Shown here: piece after piece, positions 41,282 to 48,689 of the stretch
Layout: the number at the start of each line of letters is the position of its first letter
Numbering within the stretch: position 1 is the stretch's first letter
Assembly: GCF_001666755.1 (NCBI RefSeq)
Contig: NZ_LZJC01000142.1
Location: 1-48,955 of the forward strand
Source of the DNA: Mycobacterium sp. E1214
GTDB lineage: Bacteria > Actinomycetota > Actinomycetes > Mycobacteriales > Mycobacteriaceae
Length of the DNA: 48,955 nt
Direction of reading: 5' to 3'
Notes under the pieces: model-generated
What the model was told of the DNA's origin: nothing
Seen by the model: the letters and a program-made list of their open reading frames with translations, nothing else
The model's database searches: none
Translations under genes and position numbers: made by a program

Positions 41282-42070
41282 ATGACGGCTAAGTCAACGG
41301 CCACGAGTGCGTACCTGCGCCGCGCCGCCGCCAACACTACGACGGCACTGCGATCAGACGTCGAGCCCGAGTTCGGCCCACAGTTGCTCGGCCGGCACCG
41401 TGACTCCGCTGCGCTTGCGCGCGCTGCGTCGATCCTTGGCGTCCTCGACAGCCTCAAGGATTCGATCAAGCAAGCGGAGCAGCGGGCGGAACATCACACC
41501 AGATTACGAGAAGAGACAGGTGCTGCTTATGCCACGAGCGCCGCGACGCTGCCCGGGCAAGAACGGCGAGTGCACCAACCTGATCGGGAACCGTCGCTAC
41601 TGCGACGAATGCACCGAGGCATGGAAAGGTCCGCGCACAGCATCCAGCCGCGTAACGTCCAGTGCCGCATGGAAAGCAATGCAACCGACCATCCTCCGGC
41701 GGGATGGCTATCGGTGCCAGATCCGCTATGCCGGCGTGTGCACCAGCTACGCCACGGTGGTCGACAAGATCAAGCCCGCTGCCCGTCGGCCGGACCTGGC
41801 ACTCGACCCGAGCAACGCGCAAGCGGCATGCGCTGCGTGCAACGACCTGAAGGCTCGAACAGTCGACCGCGGCAAGGCGGAACCACCACGATCGCCGAGC
41901 TGATCGCACGGCAGCGGCGCTCTCAGGCCCCGCAACAGGCCGCTCACGCCAACCCCCATACGGGGGAGGGGTACCCCGGGGTAGGCACTTCCGCCGTATC
42001 AGTCTGCGAAAAATGGTCTGTACGGGTTGGAAGATTTTCCGGTCGCACGGGCGAATTCGCCCTGAAGTGA
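41282..42070 (+). CDS. Doubtful reading frame; first about 75 codons look coding
   Basis: The ATG at 41282 opens a protein-like stretch (MTAKSTATSAYLRR, then PEFGPQLLGRHRDSAALARA and LGVLDSLKDSIKQAEQRAEHH) resembling a small helical phage protein. From about 41520 the same frame runs across the HNH-like gene in another frame and becomes Arg/Gln/Pro-rich, as shadow frames do. Either the real protein ends by a lost stop or frameshift near 41520, or the long form exists. I support only the first part. Confidence 0.3.
   Translation: MTAKSTATSAYLRRAAANTTTALRSDVEPEFGPQLLGRHRDSAALARAASILGVLDSLKDSIKQAEQRAEHHTRLREETGAAYATSAATLPGQERRVHQPDREPSLLRRMHRGMERSAHSIQPRNVQCRMESNATDHPPAGWLSVPDPLCRRVHQLRHGGRQDQARCPSAGPGTRPEQRASGMRCVQRPEGSNSRPRQGGTTTIAELIARQRRSQAPQQAAHANPHTGEGYPGVGTSAVSVCEKWSVRVGRFSGRTGEFALK
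41529..41903 (+). CDS. HNH endonuclease-like protein
   Basis: A 124-aa protein. It has an N-terminal zinc-type pair (CPGKNGECTN, YCDECTEAW), then ILRRDGYRCQIRYAGVCT, and the HNH-like segment VVDKIKPAARRPDLALDPSN with CAACNDLKAR. The zinc cysteines and the Asn are present, but the first catalytic His of the usual VDHI is Lys here (VDKI), so cleavage activity is uncertain. In phages such genes normally sit just before the terminase genes; here none follows. ATG at 41529. Confidence 0.65.
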   Translation: MPRAPRRCPGKNGECTNLIGNRRYCDECTEAWKGPRTASSRVTSSAAWKAMQPTILRRDGYRCQIRYAGVCTSYATVVDKIKPAARRPDLALDPSNAQAACAACNDLKARTVDRGKAEPPRSPS

Positions 42071-42083
42071 ATCGAATAGTGCC

Positions 42084-42293
42084 GTGAGACAACGTAATTC
42101 GAGCTACTACATGAAGACGGTTCCGTGCGGTTGGTGCGGGAAAAGGGTACGCGAGTCGGAGTCGGGCCGAGAGCGGCGGTGGTGTTCGAATGCGTGCCGA
42201 ATGAAGTCGTACCGCGCGCACAAGCGAGAGCGCACCCCGCAAGCAGAGGTCGATCGTCCGTTGGCTGGTGCACGCCGACGACAACCCAATTAG
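42084..42293 (+). CDS. Small zinc-finger protein
   Basis: A 69-aa basic protein with VPCGWCGKRV and RRWCSNACRMKSYRAHKR, a C-x2-C...C-x3-C zinc ribbon followed by a basic helix, suggesting nucleic-acid binding. The start is GTG at 42084 or ATG at 42111. Not coupled to the previous gene (about 180 bp gap after the HNH-like gene). Confidence 0.55.
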   Translation: MRQRNSSYYMKTVPCGWCGKRVRESESGRERRWCSNACRMKSYRAHKRERTPQAEVDRPLAGARRRQPN

Positions 42294-42307
42294 CGAGGCG
42301 ATGCGAC

Positions 42308-42817
42308 ATGAAAAATACCGCAGGCAACAGCATTCCGTCGCTGATTGGCTTCCGGTTTTGGCTAGTGCGGCCGGGCCAGGACTTGTTGCTGTCACCGTAC
42401 GACTGTGGACCGGCGTGGCCGAGTGCTGCGTTCGTGGCGAAGTGCTCGACGAACCCTGAGCACGTTCCGCCGGCGTCCGGCTGCGATTGCGGCGTCTATG
42501 CGGAGCGGACGGTCGACGATGCTCGCGAGCGGGTGCGCCGGCACCGAAGGACCGTAGCAATGAACCTTGCGCTCGCGGGCGTGCGTCCGCCTGCGCTGCC
42601 GTCGTACGTGATCGGCCGTGTCGCGCTCAAGCGCCCACTGCCGTTCGTACCCCGGGCGGGGATGATGCGGATTGGTGCTGACGAACTTCGGGCAGCATCT
42701 GCCGAAATCGTCGATTTGACGGTGCAACCCGGTGCGAGTGACTCGCAGGTCGGTGCGCGGCTGGCCGCACGATATGGCGTGTCGGTGTCGGTCGGCCAAC
42801 TTGGGTGTGTCGGATGA
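42308..42817 (+). CDS. Cys/His-rich element protein, paralogue of the next gene's C-terminal domain
   Basis: A 169-aa protein. Motifs in order: FRFWLVRPG (15-23), CSTNPEH (46-52), SGCDCGVYAE (57-66), VIGRVAL and LPFVPRAGMMRIG, and a final GARLAARYGVSV. Cys46, His52, Cys59 and Cys61 form a plausible metal site. The same order of motifs recurs in residues 152-297 of the neighbouring fusion protein, so the two are duplicates that diverged. I know similar proteins from actinobacterial phages and plasmids but no function. ATG at 42308; its stop overlaps the next start (ATGA). Confidence 0.65.
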   Translation: MKNTAGNSIPSLIGFRFWLVRPGQDLLLSPYDCGPAWPSAAFVAKCSTNPEHVPPASGCDCGVYAERTVDDARERVRRHRRTVAMNLALAGVRPPALPSYVIGRVALKRPLPFVPRAGMMRIGADELRAASAEIVDLTVQPGASDSQVGARLAARYGVSVSVGQLGCVG

Positions 42818-43743
42818 GCGCACTGCAAATCGCCTTCGTGTGTCGGTACAACCGGGCCCGTTCGGTGATTGCCGCGACCATATTCTCCGAGCAGCTCGCT
42901 AGGCGCGGCCTGGCCAATGCGGTGCGGGTGAGTAGTGCGGGCACGGACGCGGTTGCGGGCGGGCCGATCGACCCGCAGACCGTTCACGTGCTTGGCCGAC
43001 ACGGTTATACGGCGCCGGCGGATCACCGCGCCTCTCTGCTCGGCGACGATCACCTGTCCGCAGACCTGGTGGTGGCCTTGGGGTACGAGCACGTAGGGGT
43101 GTTACAGCAGCGCGGGGTGGATAACGACCGAATCCGATATGTGGATGTACAAAATCCCTGCTTACCAGGTGATTTCGAGGACGCATATGTTGCTATTCAA
43201 CCGGCGATGTTTGGGCTGCACGCTTGGGTTAATAAGCAGCTCGCGGTGTCGGTCGTGGAAAGCACTGTGGGCTGGCGGTTTTGGATTTGGACGCCCGGCG
43301 ATGTGCTGCGGTCGCCGTTCGCGCCGGCTAAAGCGTGGTTGTCGACATCGATGCCGGCGCATGGTTGCGTGAATCCCGAACATGAGCCGCCTGTGCCGGG
43401 CTGTTGCGGCTGGTATGCCGACCTTAACGAGGCCGATTCGATCGCGCGGGCCCGCGCATACCGGGTCAACCTGCGGGGCTACGCCTTGTGGGACCACCTC
43501 GTTGTCGGAAAAGTCTCACTGGCCGGCGCGGTGCCGTTCCGGCCCCCGGCGATGATGCGTCAAGGGGACGCCGAGGTGGAGTGGCAAGCGCGACAGGGCA
43601 CCCTCGTCGAGCTGGGCATCCTTGATGCCGAACTCAACGACGCCGCCGGCGCGGCTTGCCGTGAATTGGCGGTGCGGTACGACGTGCCAGTCCACATCAA
43701 GAAATATCCCGCACACGGCAAGCCTGGACGGGAGGTTCGCTGA
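42814..43743 (+). CDS. Low-molecular-weight tyrosine phosphatase domain fused to a Cys/His-rich element domain
   Basis: A 309-aa two-domain protein. Residues 1-143 match the LMW protein-tyrosine phosphatase/arsenate reductase fold: P-loop FVCRYNRARS with Cys10, Arg16 and Ser17 (C-x5-R-S), SSAGTDAVAGG and a DVQNPC segment. There the general-acid Asp of the usual DP motif is Asn114, so turnover may be weak or the domain may bind rather than cleave. Residues 152-297 repeat the preceding protein (WRFWIWTPG, NPEHEPP, GCCGWYAD, PFRPPAMMRQG). The candidate metal ligands are Cys185, His190, Cys197 and Cys198. Confidence 0.75.
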   Translation: MSALQIAFVCRYNRARSVIAATIFSEQLARRGLANAVRVSSAGTDAVAGGPIDPQTVHVLGRHGYTAPADHRASLLGDDHLSADLVVALGYEHVGVLQQRGVDNDRIRYVDVQNPCLPGDFEDAYVAIQPAMFGLHAWVNKQLAVSVVESTVGWRFWIWTPGDVLRSPFAPAKAWLSTSMPAHGCVNPEHEPPVPGCCGWYADLNEADSIARARAYRVNLRGYALWDHLVVGKVSLAGAVPFRPPAMMRQGDAEVEWQARQGTLVELGILDAELNDAAGAACRELAVRYDVPVHIKKYPAHGKPGREVR

Positions 43744-44915
43744 TGGCGGCTGGTTGGTGGGCCGAATACATGTCGGTGGTCACGGCCACGCTTCAGCAGT
43801 TGCAGGCGTCGTTGGTGGGCGCCGAGACCGCGCCTGCGGCGATCACCGTGACAACGCTGATGCCCACAGCGCAGCTGTCCGGCGTCATGCTGCCCGCCGG
43901 CGGCCTGGCGGCCGGCTTGCCAGCGGTGACTGCGAACCTGACTGGCGGCGAGCAGGAAAGCGGCGCGATCGGCGCGAGTCTGCCCATGCCCGCGGTCGGC
44001 ATGACGGGCGGCCGGTTCGAGTCGGGCAACGTGGCGGCGATGCTGTTGGCCGTCGTGGCGTCGCTCTCGGGCTCGGAGATCGGTCAAGGTGAGTTGTCGG
44101 TGTCGTTGCCGAAAGTGGTTGTGGCGCTTGCTGCGAGCGAGGCGTCGAGCTTTGTCGACTTCAACGAGCTGTACGCGGGCGGGCAACTGGCGGCGGTCAC
44201 CAACAAACCCGTGCCTTCGGGCTGCGCCGGCCTGTGGGTCACCCTGCTCGGCGCCGGCGGTCTTGGCGGCACCGGAACGTCGACGTACAACTCGACTGGT
44301 GGCTCGGGTGGTGGCGGCGGCGGTCGGGTCAACCGGGTGTGGATACCTGCGTCTCTGCTCGGGCCGACCTATTCGGTTTCGTACGGTTTCAACGGAGCCG
44401 ACACTGTATTCACCAGCGGCGCAATCACTTTAACCGCCAAAGGCGGCGGCGCTGGTTACTGCACGACGGCGTACAACGCGGTCGCCGGCGGCGGCGTGGG
44501 CGGCGCCTGGTCGGCCACCCCTGCCACGATCAACGGAGTTGCCGTGACCGGCGCCAATGGCTCTGCCGGCGGTAACTCGCACATGCAGGCCAGCTACCCC
44601 GGCAACGCCAACGCTAGCGACGCAGGCCCGGGTGGCGCCGGCGGCCGCGGCTCGTATAGCGGCCTCTCCGGCGGCCAGCAGGGCGGCGCGGCGTCGAGCA
44701 CTGTCGCAGCTCCCACCGCTGGCGTGGCCGGCGGGGACGCCGCGGCACCGCCACCGTTGCACGCCGGCGCGAGCGGCAGTGAGGGCGCGCCGGGCGGTAA
44801 GTACGGCGCCGGCGGTGGCGGCGGCTACTCGTACGGAAACGTCGCGGGCCAAGCCGGCGGCGGCGGCGCCAGCGGAGCCGCACTACTCGAATTCAAAGGT
44901 GTTGCGCCGTCATAA
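43743..44915 (+). CDS. Glycine-rich phage tail/adhesin-like protein with 21-residue repeats
   Basis: A 390-aa protein. Residues 53-136 are four tandem 21-residue repeats with the pattern G-x4-(S/G)LP-x2-(V/A)-x2-(L/M)(T/S)G. A linker leads to a Gly-rich domain (about 165-390: LLGAGGLGGTGTS, GGSGGGGGGRVNR, and further poly-Gly stretches to the end, LLEFKGVAPS) of the type that ends mycobacteriophage minor tail proteins. It would bind the host surface in a virion, yet no other tail gene is nearby. Starts at ATG 43743, overlapping the previous stop by one base. Confidence 0.7.
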   Translation: MAAGWWAEYMSVVTATLQQLQASLVGAETAPAAITVTTLMPTAQLSGVMLPAGGLAAGLPAVTANLTGGEQESGAIGASLPMPAVGMTGGRFESGNVAAMLLAVVASLSGSEIGQGELSVSLPKVVVALAASEASSFVDFNELYAGGQLAAVTNKPVPSGCAGLWVTLLGAGGLGGTGTSTYNSTGGSGGGGGGRVNRVWIPASLLGPTYSVSYGFNGADTVFTSGAITLTAKGGGAGYCTTAYNAVAGGGVGGAWSATPATINGVAVTGANGSAGGNSHMQASYPGNANASDAGPGGAGGRGSYSGLSGGQQGGAASSTVAAPTAGVAGGDAAAPPPLHAGASGSEGAPGGKYGAGGGGGYSYGNVAGQAGGGGASGAALLEFKGVAPS

Positions 44916-45222
44916 CGGTGCGGCGCTGGCGGCGAAGCACGGGAACCGTCAACTAGGCATCCCCGACGAAACACCGGCGTATCTCCGTGCCCGGGGCTAG
45001 TGAAGTAGAAGAGATCCGGGAAACTACCTGACGCCGCTTCCGGCCGAACGTCGAAAGCCGAAAGCCTTGAGCTGTCGTGGGTCAGGGAGGGTGAGTTTGA
45101 CGGCCTGCCACTGCATCCCGGATTCGCGGCCAGCTAGCCAACCCTTCGCACTCCCCGCTACTTCGTCTAGCGGGTAGGAGTCCTCTTCCAGTCGCGACAC
45201 GTCGGTGGGAGCATATGACGGT
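44916..45222. other. 307-bp gap after the tail-like gene
   Basis: GCGCCG (44904-44909) and CGGCGC (44921-44926) could form a terminator stem across the tail-gene stop. The rest shows no convincing gene. A 79-codon minus-strand frame (45024-45263) contains a protein-like stretch (PLDEVAGSAKGWLAGRESGM) but overlaps the start of the YegP-like gene and has no clear start signal, so I leave it open. Confidence 0.4.
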
Positions 45223-45412
45223 ATGGCGAACGACAGACGTTTTGTGATTGATCGCAGCACCAACGGCCAATACTATTTTTTCCCTCCGAGCCGACAATGG
45301 TCAAGTCCTTGTGACCAGCAAGACTTATACGACCAAGCAGTCCGCCCAAAATGGCATCCGCGCCGTTCAAGAAATCGCAGCCTCGTCGCCGGCCATACAC
45401 ATGACGTCGTGA
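45223..45412 (+). pseudogene. Frameshifted DUF1508/YegP-domain gene
   Basis: Frame one reads MANDRRFVIDRSTNGQYYFF and then turns to nonsense. One base later, the other frame continues LRADNGQVLVTSKTYTTKQ, SAQNGIRAVQEIAASS and stops at 45412. Together they form one complete about 62-aa DUF1508 (YegP-like) domain. The break is at the T6-C3 run 45276-45284 and equals one extra base. It is either a disrupted gene or a base-call error in a homopolymer. YegP-type domains are small proteins of unclear role, often stress-linked. Confidence 0.75.
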
Positions 45413-45841
45413 CCGACGTGATTTGTGGCGGAATCGACGCACCATGCACGGTCGATGGCGCGGCGCGCTGAAACCGACCATGGCAGGCTGGCCGCTGCTA
45501 GCCCGCCAGCGAACCGTTGCTCGACTAAGTGGCGATTCCGCGACTAGTCACACAACACGCCGATCGGTTTACTTGGCGGGTTCCTGGGCCCGGGTAGGCT
45601 CAAGAGAGCCACCCGGTGCCCAGGCATCCGAGGCTGGCCTGAACCCTAACTAGTGGCCGAAGTCACAGCCGAGCGTTCTTTGCTGGCTCTAAGCGACAAA
45701 CCGACCTTCCGATGCCGGTCCCGCTGCCTCTACTAGTAGCTTCTACCTGCGGTTTGTGACGGAGGCGGATCAATTGATGCGTAATTGGGCATACCTGTCA
45801 TACGTCGGCTGTTCAATCGTTAGATTGGCAGGCATCGACGA
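45413..45841. other. 429-bp non-coding stretch with strong hairpin
   Basis: No supported gene. It contains the 42-nt hairpin at 45583-45624 and, from about 45770 to 45841, an AT-richer stretch (TTGATG at 45774-45779, TCATAC at 45798-45803) just before the accessory operon, where its promoter should lie. This is the transition from phage-like genes to the lower-G+C module. Confidence 0.45.
45583..45624. repeat. Large near-perfect hairpin
   Basis: CCTGGGC-CCGGGT-a-GGCTC, loop AAGA, GAGCC-ACCCGG-t-GCCCAGG: 18 base pairs in three uninterrupted blocks with one single-base bulge on each side. No U-tract follows. It may be a terminator, a structured RNA, a protein-binding site or an element boundary. 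Confidence 0.7.
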
Positions 45842-46087
45842 GTGAGCGTGGGGGTGAAGGCAGTGACAGCAGCGTTGAAGGCGACTGAGGTCAGCACCGA
45901 CGTGGAAGTGGCCACCCGTGAGGATTTGAAGGCTGCGGTGTTCAATGCGCTTCGGCGTGCTGGTTGCAACAGCTTTGACGAACTGGCTGCGCAAGCCCGC
46001 ACGGGTCGATTCAAGTCGATGCGGGCTCGTCTCGCCTGGGTCGCGATCGGAGACCTGTACCAGGTAGACCTTGACTCGGAGGTTTGA
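45842..46087 (+). CDS. Small protein at the head of the accessory module
   Basis: An 81-aa protein, GTG start, with a helical body (REDLKAAVFNALRRAGCNSF; DELAAQARTGRFKSMRARLAW) and an acidic end VDLDSEV. No family is recognised; the size and helical make-up resemble small regulators or antitoxin-like partners, but that is only analogy. It overlaps the following 230-aa gene by 17 bases, so the two are probably translated together. Confidence 0.6.
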   Translation: MSVGVKAVTAALKATEVSTDVEVATREDLKAAVFNALRRAGCNSFDELAAQARTGRFKSMRARLAWVAIGDLYQVDLDSEV

Positions 46088-46763
46088 CCTAGAACAGGAA
46101 TCCCGTAAGTTCGGCGAGCATCTATCCGAGCTTCTCAATGGCACCATTTGCACGGGTATCCGACTGACTTCCGTCGTCTCGACTTATTCGCGCGACCGCA
46201 CCGTCGTCGGCTACCAGATCAGCAAGCACAATCAGGATTTAATCGACGGCATTCCTGTCACCATTGGCCGACGTCCAGCGAACTTCTACCTCGGCCTATC
46301 TGTCCACCTGGCCCCCGATGACCAGGTGCAGCACCTGATGGTCACGCAATCAGTGATGATCCTCGCGAACGATCCCGACGTCGGGAATGACTCAAATGTC
46401 TTGTTGCACTATGACTATGAGCGCAACAAGGAGGACGACTATCCAGAAGCTCACCTGCAAGTCTGCGCCAGTTCGAAAGCATGGGAGATCGCTGGAAAAC
46501 GCTTAGATGGCAGTAGGCGGCTACTTGAACGGCTCCACCTCCCGGTGGGCGGGCGACGCTTCCGACCCACGTTGGAAGACCTCTGCGAATTCCTCGTGCG
46601 CGAGAAACTCGCAGAGGCACAACCAAACTGGGAAAGCGTGATTGAGGAAAGCCGCGGAGGGTTTCACGAGAGGCAGCTCCGCGCCGCAATACGTAGAAAT
46701 CCAGAGGCGGCCGCCGACCAACTGCGCAAGCAGGGGTACTCCGTCATTGATTTCAATGCCTGA
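46071..46763 (+). CDS. Unrecognised 230-aa protein of the accessory module
   Basis: It starts at TTG 46071 inside the preceding gene; there is no ATG near. The protein begins TRRFDLEQESRKFGEHLSEL, has a beta-rich middle (GLSVHLAPDDQVQHLMVTQS; LLHYDYERNKEDDYPEAHLQV) and a distinctive C-terminal block, HLPVGGRRFRPTLEDLCEFL, ending QLRAAIRRNPEAAADQLRKQ and GYSVIDFNA. It looks like a complete conserved actinobacterial protein, but I cannot name the family. The conserved His and acidic residues in HYDYE and YPEAH might be a catalytic or metal site. G+C is lower than in the core genome. Confidence 0.65.
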   Translation: MTRRFDLEQESRKFGEHLSELLNGTICTGIRLTSVVSTYSRDRTVVGYQISKHNQDLIDGIPVTIGRRPANFYLGLSVHLAPDDQVQHLMVTQSVMILANDPDVGNDSNVLLHYDYERNKEDDYPEAHLQVCASSKAWEIAGKRLDGSRRLLERLHLPVGGRRFRPTLEDLCEFLVREKLAEAQPNWESVIEESRGGFHERQLRAAIRRNPEAAADQLRKQGYSVIDFNA

Positions 46764-47000
46764 CAACCTGCGTGGCTGGTCTGCCACGCCAGCACCAGGT
46801 CGGGGCACAGCAGATACCGTTGGTTTCGGTCACGCTAGACTGGGCTACACGTACATGGCAGCTCGCTCGCCGATAAAGGTCACAAAACCGCAGGTCGTGG
46901 GCGAGCCTGTCAGGGGGATGTGATATGGTGCGCTATCTTTTGCACGTTGGAGTCCCCGCCGTGACGAAAACCATCCGAGACAGAGGACTGAGTGCCTAGC

Positions 47001-47180
47001 ATGGCAAGTATGCCCACGTCAGAGACATCAGCCACCGACCTCCTGCCCGACAAAGAGATAAACCGGTATGGCCTAACCCTCAACCGGGCTTCATTTGAAA
47101 AGCTCGGCGAGGCTCTCAATCGCATCAGCGATGCCGAGCGTTCGGCCGAGATTGCAGCATCGACCCTGAGAGTTTTCTGA
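47001..47180 (+). CDS. Small protein upstream of the cysteine protease
   Basis: A 59-aa protein from ATG 47001 (GTG at 46992 possible): SMPTSETSATDLLPDKEINRY split into a polar N-terminus and one amphipathic helix, FEKLGEALNRISDAERSAEI. It ends 25 bp before the protease start. Function unknown; it could be a regulator, inhibitor or ubiquitin-like/target partner of the protease, which sequence alone cannot tell. The 237 bp before it (46764-47000) show no other gene. Confidence 0.5.
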   Translation: MASMPTSETSATDLLPDKEINRYGLTLNRASFEKLGEALNRISDAERSAEIAASTLRVF

Positions 47181-47205
47181 TACTAGGCACCTGTTCAATA
47201 GCCTG

Positions 47206-48675
47206 GTGGCATTCCACGAGTGGACCGAGAATCCCCCGGAGTACACGTCTACGTATGATGTGTCCGCCCCGGACGGTTGGCAGCAATTCTACGGCCGGTA
47301 CGTTGGCCCGAGTGGTAACCAGCCACTTCGGCGGATAATAGAGGTAGCCCAGCAGCACAATGTACGAGCTGTACTCGTTGAAACCCGCTACATAGATGCT
47401 GATTGGCGCAGTGAGCACGCGAGCTTCTACTCGACAACTTACGTTCGATATCCGTCCGTGGCACATCGTGCGCACCTTTTCACGGATTCCTTGCCGCCCG
47501 ACCTAGGCGACTTGTCCTCATTGCGAAGTGCATATAAAGGCTATGTAGTACTTCGCCCGCTCAAATCATCGCCTGTTGGGCGAACAATGATCTCACCCCC
47601 TCCGGAATTAGATGGGGGAACGCGATGCGAAGCCATTGAGCACGTCGACGTGCTGGGATGGCAAATGACAGTGCGGGGTATGCCGTTCATTAGCCAAGAT
47701 GCACAATATCTGCGGTGCGCGCATGCGGACATGTGGATGGTGCTTCGGCATTCTTACCTGCGCCACCAGGTAGGCAGGAAACTGCCGTCGACCGTTCACG
47801 ACGCTGCCAAGGGTGGCGTTGTAGCGAACCGTCAACTTCCATCTGAAGGTTTAACGCATCCACAGATGATGGCAGGCATGTCGCTTTTGGGACTGTCACC
47901 CGCGACCCTTCAATTGCCCAAGGATTCGGCAGAAAACGCTAAGTTGGGAGACCTTGGCTTATTCCAAATCCTCTGCCGCTACGTCAATAGCAATATCACC
48001 CCAATGGTCTACTCGCAGGTCGGGGGGCATATTTGGCTGATCGTCGCTTATACGCGGGCTCCGTCGGCAGCGCATCCCCACGTCACGCTGTATCGCCACG
48101 ACGATGCGCTAGGGCCCTACCTTCGTATCGACGATCCCTGGAATGAATCGATACCATCACACAAATCATGGGCTCAAGTCATCATGCCGTTACCGCCCAA
48201 GATTTATATGACGGCTGAACGTGCCGAGGCAATTGCCCAGTGGTGGTTCAGCGAATGGTTTTCGACCGCAGATCAGGGCAACCCTCTATGGCAGACCCGC
48301 CAGCAAGGCGAGTTCCGGGTACGTACATACGGTATCGATTCCAGTGAGTTCAAATTTGCTCTTGACTCAAGACCCGGCTTTGATTCAGACGTCGCTCGGC
48401 AATATCGCCTAGCCCCGTGGCCACGGAACCTCTGGGTTGTCGAAGCAGTCGATCGGAGATATCGCGGAGTCGCCGGCGGAAGCGTGCTGGGAGAAGTGAT
48501 AATTGACCCGACCGCTAATCATTACCCTTCTCCATCCGAACCTGGCATTCTCGCCGCGCATGTTCCCGGTTTCTGGATGCGCCAAAGCGTCGACGATGAT
48601 ACTCAGCAGCAAGGTGCTTGCGGTGAAGGACGCTACGAAACGGGACGCCCCGACTACAGCAACCAGCTGCCCTGA
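47206..48675 (+). CDS. C39/papain-like cysteine protease of the accessory module
   Basis: A 489-aa cytosolic-looking protein without signal peptide or membrane segment. A unique N-terminal domain (about 1-155; AVLVETRYIDADWRSEHASF, YKGYVVLRPL) precedes the protease core: oxyanion Gln164 and nucleophile Cys171 in FISQDAQYLRCAHADMWMVL, His275 in GGHIWLIVAY, and Asp candidates 299/300 (YRHDDALGPY) or 309/310. A C-terminal domain follows (ERAEAIAQWWFSEWF onwards). This is the Gln-Cys-His-Asp order of C39-like peptidases. GTG at 47206 is the first start in frame. Codon use and G+C (28 of 60 bases in 47941-48000) differ clearly from the core genome. Confidence 0.75.
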   Translation: MAFHEWTENPPEYTSTYDVSAPDGWQQFYGRYVGPSGNQPLRRIIEVAQQHNVRAVLVETRYIDADWRSEHASFYSTTYVRYPSVAHRAHLFTDSLPPDLGDLSSLRSAYKGYVVLRPLKSSPVGRTMISPPPELDGGTRCEAIEHVDVLGWQMTVRGMPFISQDAQYLRCAHADMWMVLRHSYLRHQVGRKLPSTVHDAAKGGVVANRQLPSEGLTHPQMMAGMSLLGLSPATLQLPKDSAENAKLGDLGLFQILCRYVNSNITPMVYSQVGGHIWLIVAYTRAPSAAHPHVTLYRHDDALGPYLRIDDPWNESIPSHKSWAQVIMPLPPKIYMTAERAEAIAQWWFSEWFSTADQGNPLWQTRQQGEFRVRTYGIDSSEFKFALDSRPGFDSDVARQYRLAPWPRNLWVVEAVDRRYRGVAGGSVLGEVIIDPTANHYPSPSEPGILAAHVPGFWMRQSVDDDTQQQGACGEGRYETGRPDYSNQLP

Positions 48676-48689
48676 CCCACCGCGCAACA

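Larger units (their letters stand above)
35471..44915. mobile_element. Phage-derived integrated element next to tRNA-Arg (right end undetermined)
   Basis: Integrase and repressor run left; an excisionase-like gene and about 15 genes run right with mostly 4- to 8-bp overlaps, as in phage early operons. It includes a replication gene with an embedded iteron cluster, HTH, HNH-like and Cys-rich proteins, a phosphatase fusion and a Gly-rich tail-type protein. Terminase, portal, protease, capsid, tape measure and lysis genes are not visible. The left edge is set by tRNA-Arg. I found no second copy of the tRNA 3' end (TTCGAATCCCTTCGGGCGCA) to the right, so the element may be longer, degraded or extend past the window. 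Confidence 0.8.

Noticed and set aside
45205..45471. An 88-codon plus frame as a new gene
   Set aside because: Its first half is the start of the DUF1508 domain and the rest is the wrong frame after the one-base shift at 45276-45284.
46642..46923. A 93-codon plus frame overlapping the 230-aa gene
   Set aside because: It overlaps the end of a better supported gene, has Pro/Arg-rich shadow composition and no ribosome-binding site.
44916..48689. attR copy of the tRNA-Arg 3' end
   Set aside because: Looked for TTCGAATCCC and TTCGGGCGCA by eye through this stretch and found neither, so no attachment site is annotated on the right.
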